Counted from the first letter of the stretch, positions 10,728 through 23,607 are shown. The stretch is 34,393 nt of DNA from Chromera velia (GCA_018398765.1 JAHBMJ010000671.1:8434-42826); one strand, 5' to 3'. The notes: generated by a model from the letters alone, not told the origin. Translations and numbers: made by a program.

Positions 10728-12104
10728 TGTAACTCATGTCATGCATATTTTGGTAGAAGTTCACTACAAAGTTCATAGAAGTTCCACAAAACTCTCGTGC
10801 TCGCTTCTTCTTTTTTTTTATTTGTCTGTTTATGTACATGACAAAGACTATTTGCAAGTCATTATGTTTCCCATATACAGGTAGTATGATGGAAACACAT
10901 CTGTACGGTAGGTTGCATGGGTCGAGCTGTATCCGTTTAATGCATGAAACATACAGCGTTGTATCAACGTGTATATGTTTTAGCCACGGCTTTTACATCA
11001 AAACAACTTAAAGTCATTTACTATTCTATCCTGCAGGTATATATAGCTAGGATTTTATGGGATTTTACTGTCATTTTAGGTTAGGATTTTATCCAGGATT
11101 TTATGGGATTTTAATTACTAGTTTAATTAGGATTTTATAGAATTTCATGGAATTTTGGCTAGGAATCTAGCGGACTATTATATTTAGAATATTTCTACTT
11201 ACCTAGGGGTATTGCAGAAAAAAAAAGTAATTAAATATTCTAGTAAATATCTCTCTTTGTCAGACACTTTTTTTTTGTCTAAAATAACTGTTGTTTAGCT
11301 GTTGTACGCCGTGATCATGCATGATGCACAGGTGTTGCATAAATGTTGCAGGCTAAAAATAAACAAACAAATAAATATCTCGTTTTTCTAGAAGTTTTTT
11401 TTTTTTGCTGTGACATGCCTAGCTACTTACTGGTACGATTTTAGACTAGATTTTGCAAGCCTCTGGGGTTTTCAAACAAACAACAACCCTAAGATTCCAA
11501 CTGAAGGCCTAGCTAAAGGCTGAAAATAAGACCTCTTAAAAATGAAAATTAGTCATATTGTTTTTATTGACTAGTTTGAGCTCACTAGCTCTTACCAGTG
11601 AAAACCATAAAAAAAGTGAACATGAATCAGATATAGACTAACCCTAGAGACCAACCTCCCCCTTATGCCGCCGAAGGGGTCCAACCTAGTCCCACCTAGC
11701 TATTCAGTTAATTTTAATTTTTTATATACAGCTATTATAGCTCCCGACCGGCCGTGGGTCTAACTATTCTTTACTAGGTTCTTTAAAGCCTGCCAGTGAT
11801 ATTTTTGACTGCATAACTAGCACTGGCAGCTAGACTGGCAGTGACCGCTAGAGTGACCACCATTGCATGAAGCACAAATTTTAATGTTATTTTAGACATA
11901 AGTTTCGGTTTGTTTAAAAAAATTTAAAAAATGACTCTGATATATTCCTGAGGGATTTTTACAGTGCGGAGCCTAATATATCTCAGCCTATATGTGTAGC
12001 ATAATTAAGTTTTTAAAATTTAGCAGGGTTTTATCGCAAAAAGAGCCTCGAAAGGAACCGTAGTCCAGGAGGCAAAGCAAAAATGTCTTTCAAAAGGTTT
12101 ATGG
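10728..12104. other. Gene-free AT-rich stretch
   Basis: No open frame, splice pattern or RNA gene supported. It holds a cluster of GGATTTTA words at 11050-11137, several poly-T and poly-A runs, and stop-dense AT-rich sequence. The right end is the 3' region of the minus-strand gene ending at 12105. Confidence 0.6.
11050..11137. repeat. Cluster of six GGATTTTA words
   Basis: GGATTTTA starts at 11050, 11060, 11084, 11096, 11106 and 11130. The same word or its complement TAAAATCC recurs at 33090, 33102 and 33166 near the retroelement. It may be part of a dispersed repeat family rather than chance. Confidence 0.6.
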
Positions 12105-14271
12105 CTACTTCAAGAGATCAAAGAAAGCCCCTCCTGCAGCTTCAGAAGTTCCACTGGGTCGTCTGCTGTCCGTGTCTCGGGACTTGTCCTTCTTCTTCTT
12201 TTTCTCTTTTTTCGAACGACGGGACGAAGCAACGCTAGATTCTCCATCGCCTGTATTGCCGTCGGGTACTTCTAAATTGGCCTTGCTGCTGCCTCGGCTT
12301 TTGAGGCGCCTGAGAATTGCCTCTGTATTGTCTTGCACTTGGGTTCCTCCTTCCTGTTCTGAGGCTTTGTCTCGGTCTCTGCCTGATGAACTCTTTTCTT
12401 TGTCTCTGGACAATCCGAAGAAGAAATCATTCGCAGGGTCATCCTCTTCTTCGTCCTCATCTGCTCTCGCACTCTTTCTCCGTCCAATCGTCTCAGGCTT
12501 GTCTCTTTCTCCCGACTCTCCCCTGTCTCTCTCTTTGTCCTTGTCTTTGTCTTTGCTTTTCTTCTTTTCCTTCTTTGACACAGAAGACCCTGCTGCATCT
12601 GTAACGAAAGTCCCGACCTCAGACGGCTCTGCGGCTCGCGAAGGAATGGCGGCGCCAAAGCTCTCGGGCTCCTCCTCGAATTGCCTCGGGGGCACAGGTG
12701 GCGGTTCGAGAGGCTCAAAGTTTTTGTAACTGTCCATCTGCGCATCCCCCCGGGAAAAGCCGTCCTCCTCCCCTTCCCTCCCTCTTCTGATTGGTGTGGG
12801 CGATCCGGCGTCTGTACTCATTCCTCCCACCCCCGCCCTCTCTCTGTCTGTACGTGAGGGGGAGGACTTGGAAGCACCCGCAGGCTCTGCAAGAAAGGAC
12901 CATGAGCGTGAAGGTCTTTCAAAACTCAGACACACAAACAAATAAAAGTACTGCAGGAGACGACGTGTAAAGAAAGAATCGAGGCCGGCTTCATCGTCAC
13001 ATCAGTCAGCTGTCAGTTGATCCAAAGAAGTCAGGCACGCTTGCTGGCTACATTCGTGTATGTCGTATGTCGGTCTGCATGTGTTTTGAAATTAATCAAG
13101 GAATTATTGTCATCGCACTCACCTGACTCTCCAAAGTCTTTCCAGTGCAAGTACAGAGACAGCTTGGCAATCCTCTTCCTCTCGTTCCTCTGACTGTCCT
13201 GCTCGTCCCCCCCCTTCTCTGCGGCTGCTGCTGCGTCCCCTTCCTTTGGGTGAAGGTCAATGGAGATCTTTCCTCCTGACCCCTGAGGGGCGTCTGTGGT
13301 GCTTTGGTCGGAGACCTGACAGAGGAGAGAGGAGGCGACAAAGAAGGGAGTGAGCAGAGGTGCACGAAGACTGTACTCTTACTGTAACTAGCGTAAAACG
13401 CCTCGCTGCTAATTAATAACAGAGGATAGCTTCCATCATTGGAGGGAGGGATGGAAGACATTCGAAGACAGAACACCCAACAAGACTACGAGAACATCTA
13501 ACAGAAGAGTCGCGAAGTCCTAACAAGAAGCGAAAGGACACAAACAAAAACACCTAAATCTTAGGTCAAGGAGTCCTGAATTGGAAACAAAAACTTAAAT
13601 TCTATCAACCTCCTAACCTGTCGTCCTGATTCCACACACTGCGCCAAGGTGAGGGAGGTACTCGAAACCTTCCTGTTTCTGCCGTCCGCGTTGTGCCACA
13701 AATCGAAGAATAGCTCCGGGACGGGATTCGTGGGAAGAGCCTGAAGTGAATTTGGGAGCTTATGAATTCGTATTCATGCAACCCTTTCATCTGTCTATCC
13801 ATCCATCCTTCAGTCTGTCTATTTATTCATCCATCCAACCGTTCACCAAACCAACTAAGAACCAATCTATGTTTCTATATCTGTAGAACCAAGTCCCAGG
13901 CTTTTCAATCCATATGTCCATGCATGTGTGTGTTCATACTTACGTGTCTGTACGCATCCGTCCGCACATACAGACTTGAACGCACGCATCCATGCGTTGA
14001 ATAATGCAGGAAGCGAGTGGAAGAACCCGTCCACATCCCAGCAGCTCAGCTGACTGACTGCCAGACTGACCCTGACGTAGCAGATGGTGCAGGACTGATA
14101 GATGTCTGTGGAAGCTTCTCCCCCCCTCTCTCTGGTTTCTGGGGTCTCCAAGGTCTGCACTGCGCTCTTTCCGTTTTCCTCGGGGAAGCACGGAACCTTC
14201 ACCTGCAGAGAGAGACTCGATCAGTAGAGACGGATTTACATGTATCTTTGCGTGCTTTGCTTTTGTTTTCT

Positions 14272-14324
<53 letters not shown>

Positions 14325-14865
14325 ATGGCTATGTATGCGTATAATTGAATTTCACGTAGTCCGATCCTTACCGCTTCGTTTCTTCATTTTCACACCTCAT
14401 TCTATGCTTCTCACTATCAGACCCAAAAAGGAGCAAAGCCTAGTGGTGAAAGCTTTGGATCCTCTTGCATATCTGGACGTGCCTGAATGAAGAATTGTGC
14501 ACCCACATTCTAGTCCAGATCTGTGTCTACTAACGACCGACCTTCAAGAAGTAGATACCGCCTTGTTGAAGTCGAAGAATCTCGATTCGCTGCGAAAAAG
14601 GGCAGAAGAGAGACACCAGCGAATGAGCTCCAGAAGGAATCAGAAGTGTGAAGGCAAATACAGAAAGGGAGGGAAGCACCGTGGGCCGCCGAGAGGAAGG
14701 GAGGCTAGGCGGAAAAAGCAAGGAGCCGGAAGTGTCATCTGTCTTTGACTGGTGTGAGCTCAGACGCTGGTCCATATAGACATGGAGAGTGGAAACAGGA
14801 AATCGCTCCCCGTTTCTGTCCCTTCAGCTTGCCCCCGATTTACTCCCCTCAGGACACCTGCCTGC

Positions 14866-14916
<51 letters not shown>

Positions 14917-17900
14917 ACAACTGACTGACCCTGAAGGTGAGGAATCCGGCAACTCCCTCGTTCTTTTTTTGATTGTCCAGTTCCACCATAATCCTGCAGG
15001 AACATTCATTCATTGTTTTTTATGAATGAATCATTGGTGATCGATGATTGAATTGACTTACAAGGTTCCCAGGAAAGGAGAGGAGAGGAGAGGAGAGTAA
15101 AAGAGTCTGGATCAATTGACACGGTCCCTTCTGCCCTATCCGACAAAAAGAATGACTCTGCCACTCCCAGAAAAATCACGAGAGAGTGGAACGAAAAAGA
15201 AGAAATCCACACAGAACGGCAGCAGGACTGAGGACTCACTGACTTGTCGACCCTCTGCTCGTACTGCTCCCCAAGCTTGTCCCTCTCCATCTTCATCTTC
15301 AGCACGTCGGCACGTAAGGTGCTGACCTGCACCGAAGAGAGAGGAAGTGCAAACATTCATATGCCACCTCCTCAGAACAAACGGTCAGAACAAAAGGAGC
15401 CTCCATAGCAACACAATAGGAAAGGAAGACAAATGGATGCTCGAATGGACAGATAGGCAGACAGATAAGTCAGACCTCCAAGCAGATACGCAGAACAATG
15501 AGGACGCACAAGACGATTTTATCCCGCATCATCCTACAGCTTGGAAAAAGTGCTTTTTGCGTGCGGCAAAAGGGTGAAAAACAGGCTGGAAGTGGCAAAG
15601 AGTCAAAGAAGATCGATCAGGTTCTGATCCTCTTTTGCCAGTTCTCGTTACCCACCTCCGCCTCCTTCTCTGCCTGTTGTTGCTTCAGTCCATGGAGTTT
15701 TGCGACTTTCTTCTGCAGACAACTAGAGAAATGAGAAATGAAAAACTTTGGAGACAAAAGCTGTACACTGTATTTCATTCTGTGAGCTGCAGGACTCTCT
15801 TGTTAGGAGTTCCTGTCAACCTGTGAAAGGATCTTTGTGTATGTGAATTTCTGCGGAGAATACAAGAGAGTCGCCCCCTTCTCCCGCAAAGAGAATGCCA
15901 AGGACAAGGGTCGTAAACTGGCGGGTGCTGTGGCACGGAGGAAGATGATCTGTCAGTGTAGCTTCAACGTAGAGAGAGAGATGTGAGCCTTTGGACGGTT
16001 ACTCAATCAGCGGTCTCATTTGGTCTAATTTGTGTTTGGCTGTGAATGCGTCTGTGCAGCTTTCAGCCTGCCTGACTACGTCACTGTCTATCTTTGTCAC
16101 TGTACTTCCGCCTGCCTGTCTGCCTGCCTGCCTGTATGACCGACCGAGAGTTGCTGTGCAAGGTCGACAGCCCCGTCGAGATCGACATCCATCGTTTGGC
16201 CGTTCGCGAGCTTCTGCACACATTCATTCATTCATTTATTCCTCTGTGTGCTTAAATTTTCACTCTGCATTCCCTGTGTTTCCATTGTCTGTCGATGAAC
16301 AACTGATGGGAAGGGACAGAAGAGGAATGAACAGCAGTGGAGAATTATGGAAAGACTCCAGGGGATTCATGAGGCACCTTTCCAGGCCATTCTTCTTGCC
16401 CCTCCACCCCTCCCTCTCTCTGCCTCTCTGCAGAAGTGACTTACCACCTGTGCAATTCTATTTTGTGCTCCTGTAAATGGTGTTCCCTTTTTCTGGGAAG
16501 GTGAGGGGGAGACCAACAGAGGGTCCTGGCCATCGTCGTTCTCTGCCGCCTTACTCCCCACCTGCATGCATACAGAACATGCATTTTCTTTCATACATGC
16601 ATTTTCTTTCTGTATGAAAAAGAATTCTGTATGAAAGAAAATGCAGGCCATCGTCGTTCTCTGCCGCCTTACTCCCTACCTGCACACTCATACGTAGGCA
16701 CATGCAGGCGTACACGTCAAGAAAGAGCTACGGCAAAGGCGGAAGAAGACATACGTCGAGCCGTGTAGGCGGTACGAGCGATAAGTGAAAGAGCACAAAC
16801 GTGTCCAGAGAACAATTTCATTCAGCCAACGTCCACCTCAATTCTCCTGCCTGTTGGAGGACAAACAGGAACACAGACAGACAGACAGACAGATGCACCC
16901 AGCCAACGTCTGTCTGACCCACCGTAATTTTGACTGATTTCTCTCTCAGCATTGTTGTGGAGGTTGCTTGCACCTCTGTCCCAAAAAGATCTCCTGGAAG
17001 ACCCATCAACTCCGCAAGCTCGGCAGCATCTGAATTTAGCAATACAATCGAAGAAAGACACACCAGTGAATCAACCCGTCACGATGTCATTTACAACACG
17101 TATACTTCAGGTGCGTGTCCATGAAGAGGGCAAAATGAGATATTTCAGAAAAACCACGGTAAGAGTTCAAAGTCTGAATTAAAGTCGAGGCAGCACCGCA
17201 AAGAAAAGAAGGGACGCCCCATTAGAAGTCACGCTTTTCGGGTAGGAAAACCGCAGAGCAACTAACTGCAAAGGATCTTTTAGAGACGTAAACAGACAGA
17301 AACAAATGCAGAGGATGGTTGAGCACGCCCGCTGAGCCACGGACCGACCGTTCAGATTCACGTTCGTGATGTCGTCACCCTCCATACTTGCACACGCGTA
17401 CAACCACTTCTTGATGGCTGCCGTTTCGACCTGCATGCCAGTGCATTTATCCATCCAGGTTCATCTGGAAAGAGATACACGAAGTGCCGCCAAGCGGATG
17501 AACAAACTTTCTCTCTACACGGCCAGGCCCAGTAGAACGGCAGAGGGAAAATTGATCTTCTTTTTCAACACCTCGGGGGAGCATTTCCCGAAGAGATCCG
17601 TTGCAGTGTTGCCACACTGAAAAGTCCCAGCTTTATTCGATCTGACTGACCTGCATCTCCACGCCCAGGTTCTCGAATCCTGACACGCTCCCCATTTCTG
17701 ACCCCCACAAATCAGACCCGTCGAGAGACCCCGCACGGGAACGGACACCTCCGCCTACTGAATGTTCAGACGCGGAGTACTTTCTTCCTCCAACGACTGC
17801 ATTCACGAGCGCATGATGTATTCGGAAATTCAGTTCTCAATTTGCCCATTTACTTTTCATACGTCTAACAAAGAGAAGGACACTCCCACGACCTCAAACG

Positions 17901-19128
17901 TCGACCCTCCTCTGACCGATGCACACACGGCGAAACGAAATGCATCGTGTTCCTCACCTGAGTGCTTCCTTTCGAGGTCCTTCAACAGATTCTTCGACAA
18001 AGTCTTTCCCCTCCGACTGCCGGGACTCGCTCCTCCTTGTCCGTCTCCCGATCCTTGGTGACTTCCATTCGACCCTGCCCTTCCCCTTCCCCCCCCTCCT
18101 CCAGACATCTGGGAGTCCCGTCGAGATATCAGAGAACCCCTGCGAGAGAGACCATCATCATCGGAACCCCCCCCTCCAGCCTCAGCTTTCGTCATGCTCC
18201 TCGCCCACAGCCGCGTGAAGTTGATGGGCTTCAGGATACCCAGCAGCTGCACGCGATAGATGGACGATCAACGATCATCAAAGAACATGCGATAAAAATT
18301 CATACGCGGACGGTGGATTGAAGGAGCTGAGCGTTTTCTTTTCTTTCTCCACACAGGTTTTAGCTTCTCAAACCCCCCCGAGACCCTTCTCACTGCACCT
18401 CCAACGTTTCTTCACACACACATTCTTTCTCTACCTGTGAGTTTTATGGTCTAAAACATTAGCCAGACAAAGAGAGAATGCCTAACAGGCTGACCTGAAG
18501 CATGTCCAGAATATCGTGGGGGTTGCAGGGTAGATCTAGGGCTGCACGCGCCCTATAGCAGAGGTCTCTCAGGGAGATCGTGTGGGGGTCCAGGCCGGGG
18601 AATTTTTCTTCCTGTAAATGAATATTCATAAATGCATACACATGCATGGACTTGAGTTAGCGAACGGCCCAAAAGACTGAAAAGGAGGAGAAAGAAAGAA
18701 CAGAGGGACCAGAGGAGGAGGCAGAAAGAATAGAGGGGCCAAAGACACAGCGATGAAACAGGGAAAACAACATGTAGACGAATCATCCACAAATTCTGTG
18801 GGTTGGATGTCGCAGCTATCTGCCTTTTCCTGTCATCCGTTCTCCCGCGTGAGTGTATGTGTGTCTTGTCTCCATTCGACACTCTGCGACTGTCCACCTT
18901 GACTGACTGACTGACTGACCAGCCACTCGCAAATGCTGTCGATGTCGCAGGTGGTAGTGGCCTCATGGAGGGTGACGACGAGCGCGGCGGTCTCTTTGAA
19001 GTCTGCTTGGGGCATGCAGGTCGAGTGTGGGCTTTGAAGGGGTAGGCGGCTCAGAAAAGGAGTCAATCGGAAAAGTGGGAAACCAAGAGGTGAGAGGAAG
19101 GCGCGAAAAATGCGTGCGCACGCGCGCA

Positions 19129-19164
<36 letters not shown>

Positions 19165-19383
19165 CGCAAAGAGAGAGAGAGGAATTTTACCAGTTCTATC
19201 CATTTTGTACACGTACGGGATAATGACGCACTGACTGACTGACTGACTGAGCGTTGACTCGTCGAGTTTACAGAATCTGGAGACCTCCATGCATACAGTC
19301 GCTCTCATCTCGACCTCAAAGCCGAGTGCGTGGAGAATTGTTCGAAACTTCAGCCTGCACACAGACAGACAGATAGACAGACA

Positions 19384-19421
<38 letters not shown>

Positions 19422-21894
19422 CAAGACAGTCAAGGAGGTCAAGTGCCACACACACCCGTCTCCCCGCACGCATGCACATTGTGGTACGCACGCAAAAAGC
19501 AGCATACTCACGTTAATCTGCCAACCGGCCCGTGCTCATGCATATTCTCCCACTCACCCCCCCCCCCCCCCCCNCCCCCCCCACAGAGAGAGAGAGCAGA
19601 GAGAGAGGGGTTGAGACGAGAGAGAGCGTACATACATACTCGCAGATGCTCTTCCTGACCCGTCAATTTTCGCTTTCTTGAGTGCCTTGTCCTGCCATCT
19701 GTGTTTCCCCTCTCTTTCTGTCGGCATGCTTCTGGTCGTCTCGTCTCCGTCCCTGAGAGACTGCATCGCGTCTTCGTCCTCTTTGTATCTGCTGTCTCTT
19801 CTGTCAGCAGATGTCGGCTCCACAGCCGCCCCTCTCAGCCTCTTCTTCCCCCCCTCCAACGCCAAGACTGCAGTCGTGAGGTCCTTCCTCAGTCTGGAGG
19901 ACATCAACCTCAAAGCATCCGGAAGGGCTAGACTCAGCTCTCCGTGCTTGGCGGTGCGTTTGGCGAGAAGCTCGAGGGCCGACTTTACCTTCATCCTGCA
20001 ATCAGTCAGGAAGGAAGGAATTCAGGGTCCTTCCTGCATTCTTGCTGAGAATGGCGACAGGAATTAGAATGCAGACTTGATCTGTGGTAAAAGAGTCCTG
20101 CAGGACAAGCGAGGAGGGACAAAATTGGAGATGCAGAACAACGGCGGGTTTCGATGACATCGTTTCCATCACACATAATACTGGGAACATTATTTGGGAC
20201 AAACTGCAAAAAGGACGGACCACCTAAACAGTTTCCTCGACGTCGTGTGTTGTGAGGCCAGATACTCATCTAGCGTGGCCTCTATCTCCTCTTGGCGGTC
20301 CTCCCCCATGGTGTCGATAGAAGTCAACAGAGAGAGCAGAGTGAGGGACTGGGGCACAAAGATGAGAGTGGAGGCCATCAAGGGAATCAGTGTGAGGGGA
20401 ATCAGGGCCAGGCTCTCGTCTGCAGACACACAGACAGACAGACAGACAGACAGACGTTTGGACAGACAGACAGACGTTTGGACAGAGAGACACACATGCA
20501 TGCATATTCACGGGAAAAAGGCAGACTCACAGGAACAGACTGACAGAAAGGACAAAAGGGGAAGTCCAATGTTTTTGAACGAATTGGTTCCCGACCTCGG
20601 CCAGCAGTCAGGGTACTTCTCAGCCGAAAGACACAAGCTATGTGTGAGAGCTCTACACATGTTTCTCACATTAAAGTGTAGACCTGCGCAGTCACAAAGT
20701 CATAGTTTTACATGCAAAAAGAAAGGAACGTACAAGTGGTCTCGAGCCCGAAAAGCTCATCGTTGTAGAAGAGTTCCCTGATGATCGCCGCCTCAAGCGC
20801 TGTCAGAGTCAACAGCATCATCTGCACAGACAGTGAAGGTATTGCAGGAGCAACACAACGACCTGTCCACCTACTTTTCTCAAGTGAGTTATCTCAACCG
20901 TCTCTCAACCGGAAGAAACTGAATGAGGAAGCAAGCAGTGAAGTCCTCATGCGCGACCTTTGCTTGTGCATCCAGCTAAAATTCAATAGGACCTGCGGAT
21001 TTCCATCCGAAGAAGAAAGGACTTGATTCTGCGAACATACAGCGACAGCACGTACCTACCTGAAGGCAGGACATGAGGAAGAAGGGCCCATTTCTCCAGA
21101 ATGGGAACAGAAGCTCCACCGTTGTCGGGTTCTCAGTCCCGTACAGAGACTTCATTGGAAACAGGCGAGTCTTCGGAAGCTCCCAGCTGTCGTTCAGAAA
21201 GGGAGAGACTGCACATATGTACATGTAGCCAACACACATATGTACGCGCATGCACATAAGAAATACAAAAGTATGTGCACATGCATCCAACCAAGAAGCC
21301 GCGATTGGAGAGTGAGAGCACTGTATAGAAAGCTGAGGCGACAGAGGAGTTGGTTAAGGCTGGATGCTGACCTGAGGACGAGTAGATGAGCTTGATGACT
21401 GTGACTTCGTCCCTGACGTCCACCTTTTTGTTGACAGAGGGGAAGACCAACATCGGGTTCACCTTACCCACAAGTTTCATGCTCACCTGCATAGAGGAAA
21501 ACACGGATAAATGCTGATTTTTGAATAATTTCAAAATTATCGTACGATTTTCTGAGGGGTTGAGGTGCTGGTCTGCATGAAAAATCGATAAGTCCATAAT
21601 TGCGTGCGGTCAGATGCCCACCCGAGGGCTTGGAGTCAGGTTATAAGTCGGCATGACACAGAAAATTCTGTACTCCCTCGACCTGCCCGATGATCATTTC
21701 ATGACTAGACTACAGGAGCAAACATTGGAGGGTCTCTTGTTGACCGACTCTCCCCAAATCTCTGACCAAGTCTGCCCTCAGGCTGAATGGGGCATGAAAG
21801 GTAAAAGCGACGTGTGGGACTGCTGGGAACATTTCCATGAAACATATGGGTAGCATACGCGGACACACACAGACATAGCTCGCTGGAGGCCCGC

Positions 21895-21945
<51 letters not shown>

Positions 21946-23570
21946 GATTGTGCCCATCTGTCTGGACAGGTATCTGTTGATCATCACAGAGGCCCCGAGG
22001 ATGACATACGGGATTCCAATCAGATAGGTCAACAGACGTCCCTTCAGAATGCTGCAGGGGGGAGGGAGGAAGAGAGAATGCTTGTCTTCTTTGACAGAAA
22101 CAAAAAGTAGATCTCCCACGGTTCAATTAGAACGTCTTTTTCGTCGTTTTGTAGCAACATCCTCGTTGACCAGTGCCCTCCATAGGCACCTCTATCAAGT
22201 GAAGAGAAAAAGCAGGCAAGCGGTGCAGCAACAAATGTTCATTCGAATGAATTTTCATTCATTCAAATCCGTCTGTCCAAATTCTCCATGCAAGAAGACT
22301 CACGTGTAAATCCCCACAAAGATCAAGTAGAAGAGGAGGGTCCCCCCCAGGAGAGCGATTGACGGGTGGAATAGGGTCGTTGTGTCAGACACGAGACACC
22401 GAAACAAATATCTGAGGGCGCACATATGAGTAGATGCATGCACATGCGACACACATACATGCATGCAAAGTGTATGCACGCATAGACAAAAGATCAATTG
22501 CGTCAGGAAACAAAGAAGAGACAAATACCGGGAGAACTTTTTTCCCCGTTCGATTAGGGGGGCAGCCCAGGCTATGCAAAAAAAATAACAGAGGGATGAT
22601 GTGAGCAACCAAGTGTCCCCCCGAGTAAAAAAACAGGATCCGCAGTTGCAATGTACCTGTTGAAAGGGCACCCGAGAGGTAAAGAGAACGAGTGCAGGAA
22701 GAGTTGCCTCAGGTGTTTGTATCGCAAAAACCTCAGCAGCTTCTTCTTCCTGCCGAGTGACGGGAGCCGCACCAGCTCTCGAAGCATCATATTCGTGTCC
22801 GTCATCTCCGCCTCCCGATAGGACACCTCCCAACTGCATCCTCCCATCCAGATATGCATAGTTACGCACTGCATCTCGCCCCTTTCTCATCATCCTCGAA
22901 GAAAGAGCTTCTCTTCCGCAGTAAACCTATCAAAAACATTTCTACGTCTTGAAGCCATCCATTAATCCGCCCACTCACCGAGACACGCAGTGGGAGACGA
23001 AAAGACGCCTCAGAGGAGATGGAAGTGACAGAGAGAGGCGGATCAGAAAGACAGGGAGGAACCAAAAAATGAAACACACGAAAACAAGCAAGCTGTTCGG
23101 GAATAGACAGAAAGAGAAAGATGCCGACTCACTCACTTGCAACAGTTGTTCACAAGGACGATGCAATTCAGCGCGTACAGAATCAAAAACGCGAAAAAGT
23201 AAAATTCCACCAGCGAGACCTGCAGAAACAGAATGCATGTGAGTCCGATTCATTCGTTGATTGACAGTTCATACCTACGGCTGGCTGGTTTCTGGACTGA
23301 CTGGCAGACCGCCTGCCTGCCTGCCTGCCTGCCTGCCTCCATGTCTGTCTCTCTGCCTGTCTGCCTGCCTGCCTGCCTGCCTGCCTCCCATTCAGACTGA
23401 CTGACTGACTGACTGACCAGGAACGCCACAGACCCCCCCCTATCGAGGGGCATCAAATTGAGTGTGGTCATGATCACATCCAGGGCTCCCACCTGCAGAT
23501 CAGCAGGGAGGCGAGACAAATTCAGTCCATGCTAACGCAACGACAACGTGTTTGTCTAGATCTTGCTGAA

Positions 23571-23607
<37 letters not shown>

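Larger units (their letters stand above)
12105..15712 (-). other. End of the tail (exons 23-30): coiled coil, C2-like section, charged tail
   Basis: Exons 23-24 encode a heptad-like charged coiled coil (KKVAKLHGLKQQQAEKEAE, then VSTLRADVLKMKMERDKLG). Exons 25-29 encode alternating beta-like segments: IMVELDNQKK, RIEILRLQQGGIYFLK, YQSCTICYVR, NPVPELFFDLWHNADGRN, KISIDLHP and KLSLYLHWKDFG. The order recalls a C2 beta-sandwich, with HNADGRN where C2 domains have a Ca2+-binding loop. This assignment is tentative. The last exon (260 codons) is disordered, with PPPVPPR (an SH3-ligand-type PxxPxR), long Lys/Asp/Arg runs, NDFFFGLS, and the end AFFDLLK before TAG at 12107-12105. Confidence 0.55.
16445..19995 (-). 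other. Middle of the tail (exons 12-21): unrecognised segments, Ser/Gly linker, D-[LF]-[FW]-G motifs
   Basis: Exon 12 (112 residues) is charged and helical. Exons 13-15 encode a compact, conserved-looking segment (FRTILHALGFEVEMRA, then DLCYRARAALDLPCNPHD) that I cannot assign. Exon 16 is a Gly/Ser-rich linker with RRGS and RRDS, candidate basophilic kinase sites. Exons 17, 18 and 20 each carry a similar short motif: SDLWG, TDLFG and GDLFG. Exon 14 has a tandem AAGCAG acceptor and exon 21 a tandem donor (CAG-GTG-GTAAGT); each would add or drop one codon. Confidence 0.6.

Noticed and set aside
10366-10732. Arg/Lys-only and Leu/Ser-only frames over the TTC array
   Set aside because: Pure repeat translation.
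12172-12729. 185-codon + strand frame opposite the last exon of the MLO-like gene
   Set aside because: Shadow of the minus-strand exon; the minus strand has phase-matched splice sites and the plus strand has none.
14497-14748. + strand frame with Lys/Arg-rich residues
   Set aside because: Overlaps a small phase-matched minus-strand exon (14542-14589) and has no splice partners.
15827-16144. Possible extra exon between the exons at 16145-16213 and 15656-15712
   Set aside because: An acceptor-like CCAG and open frame exist near 15920, but the flanking exons already join in phase 0 and I found no matching donor.
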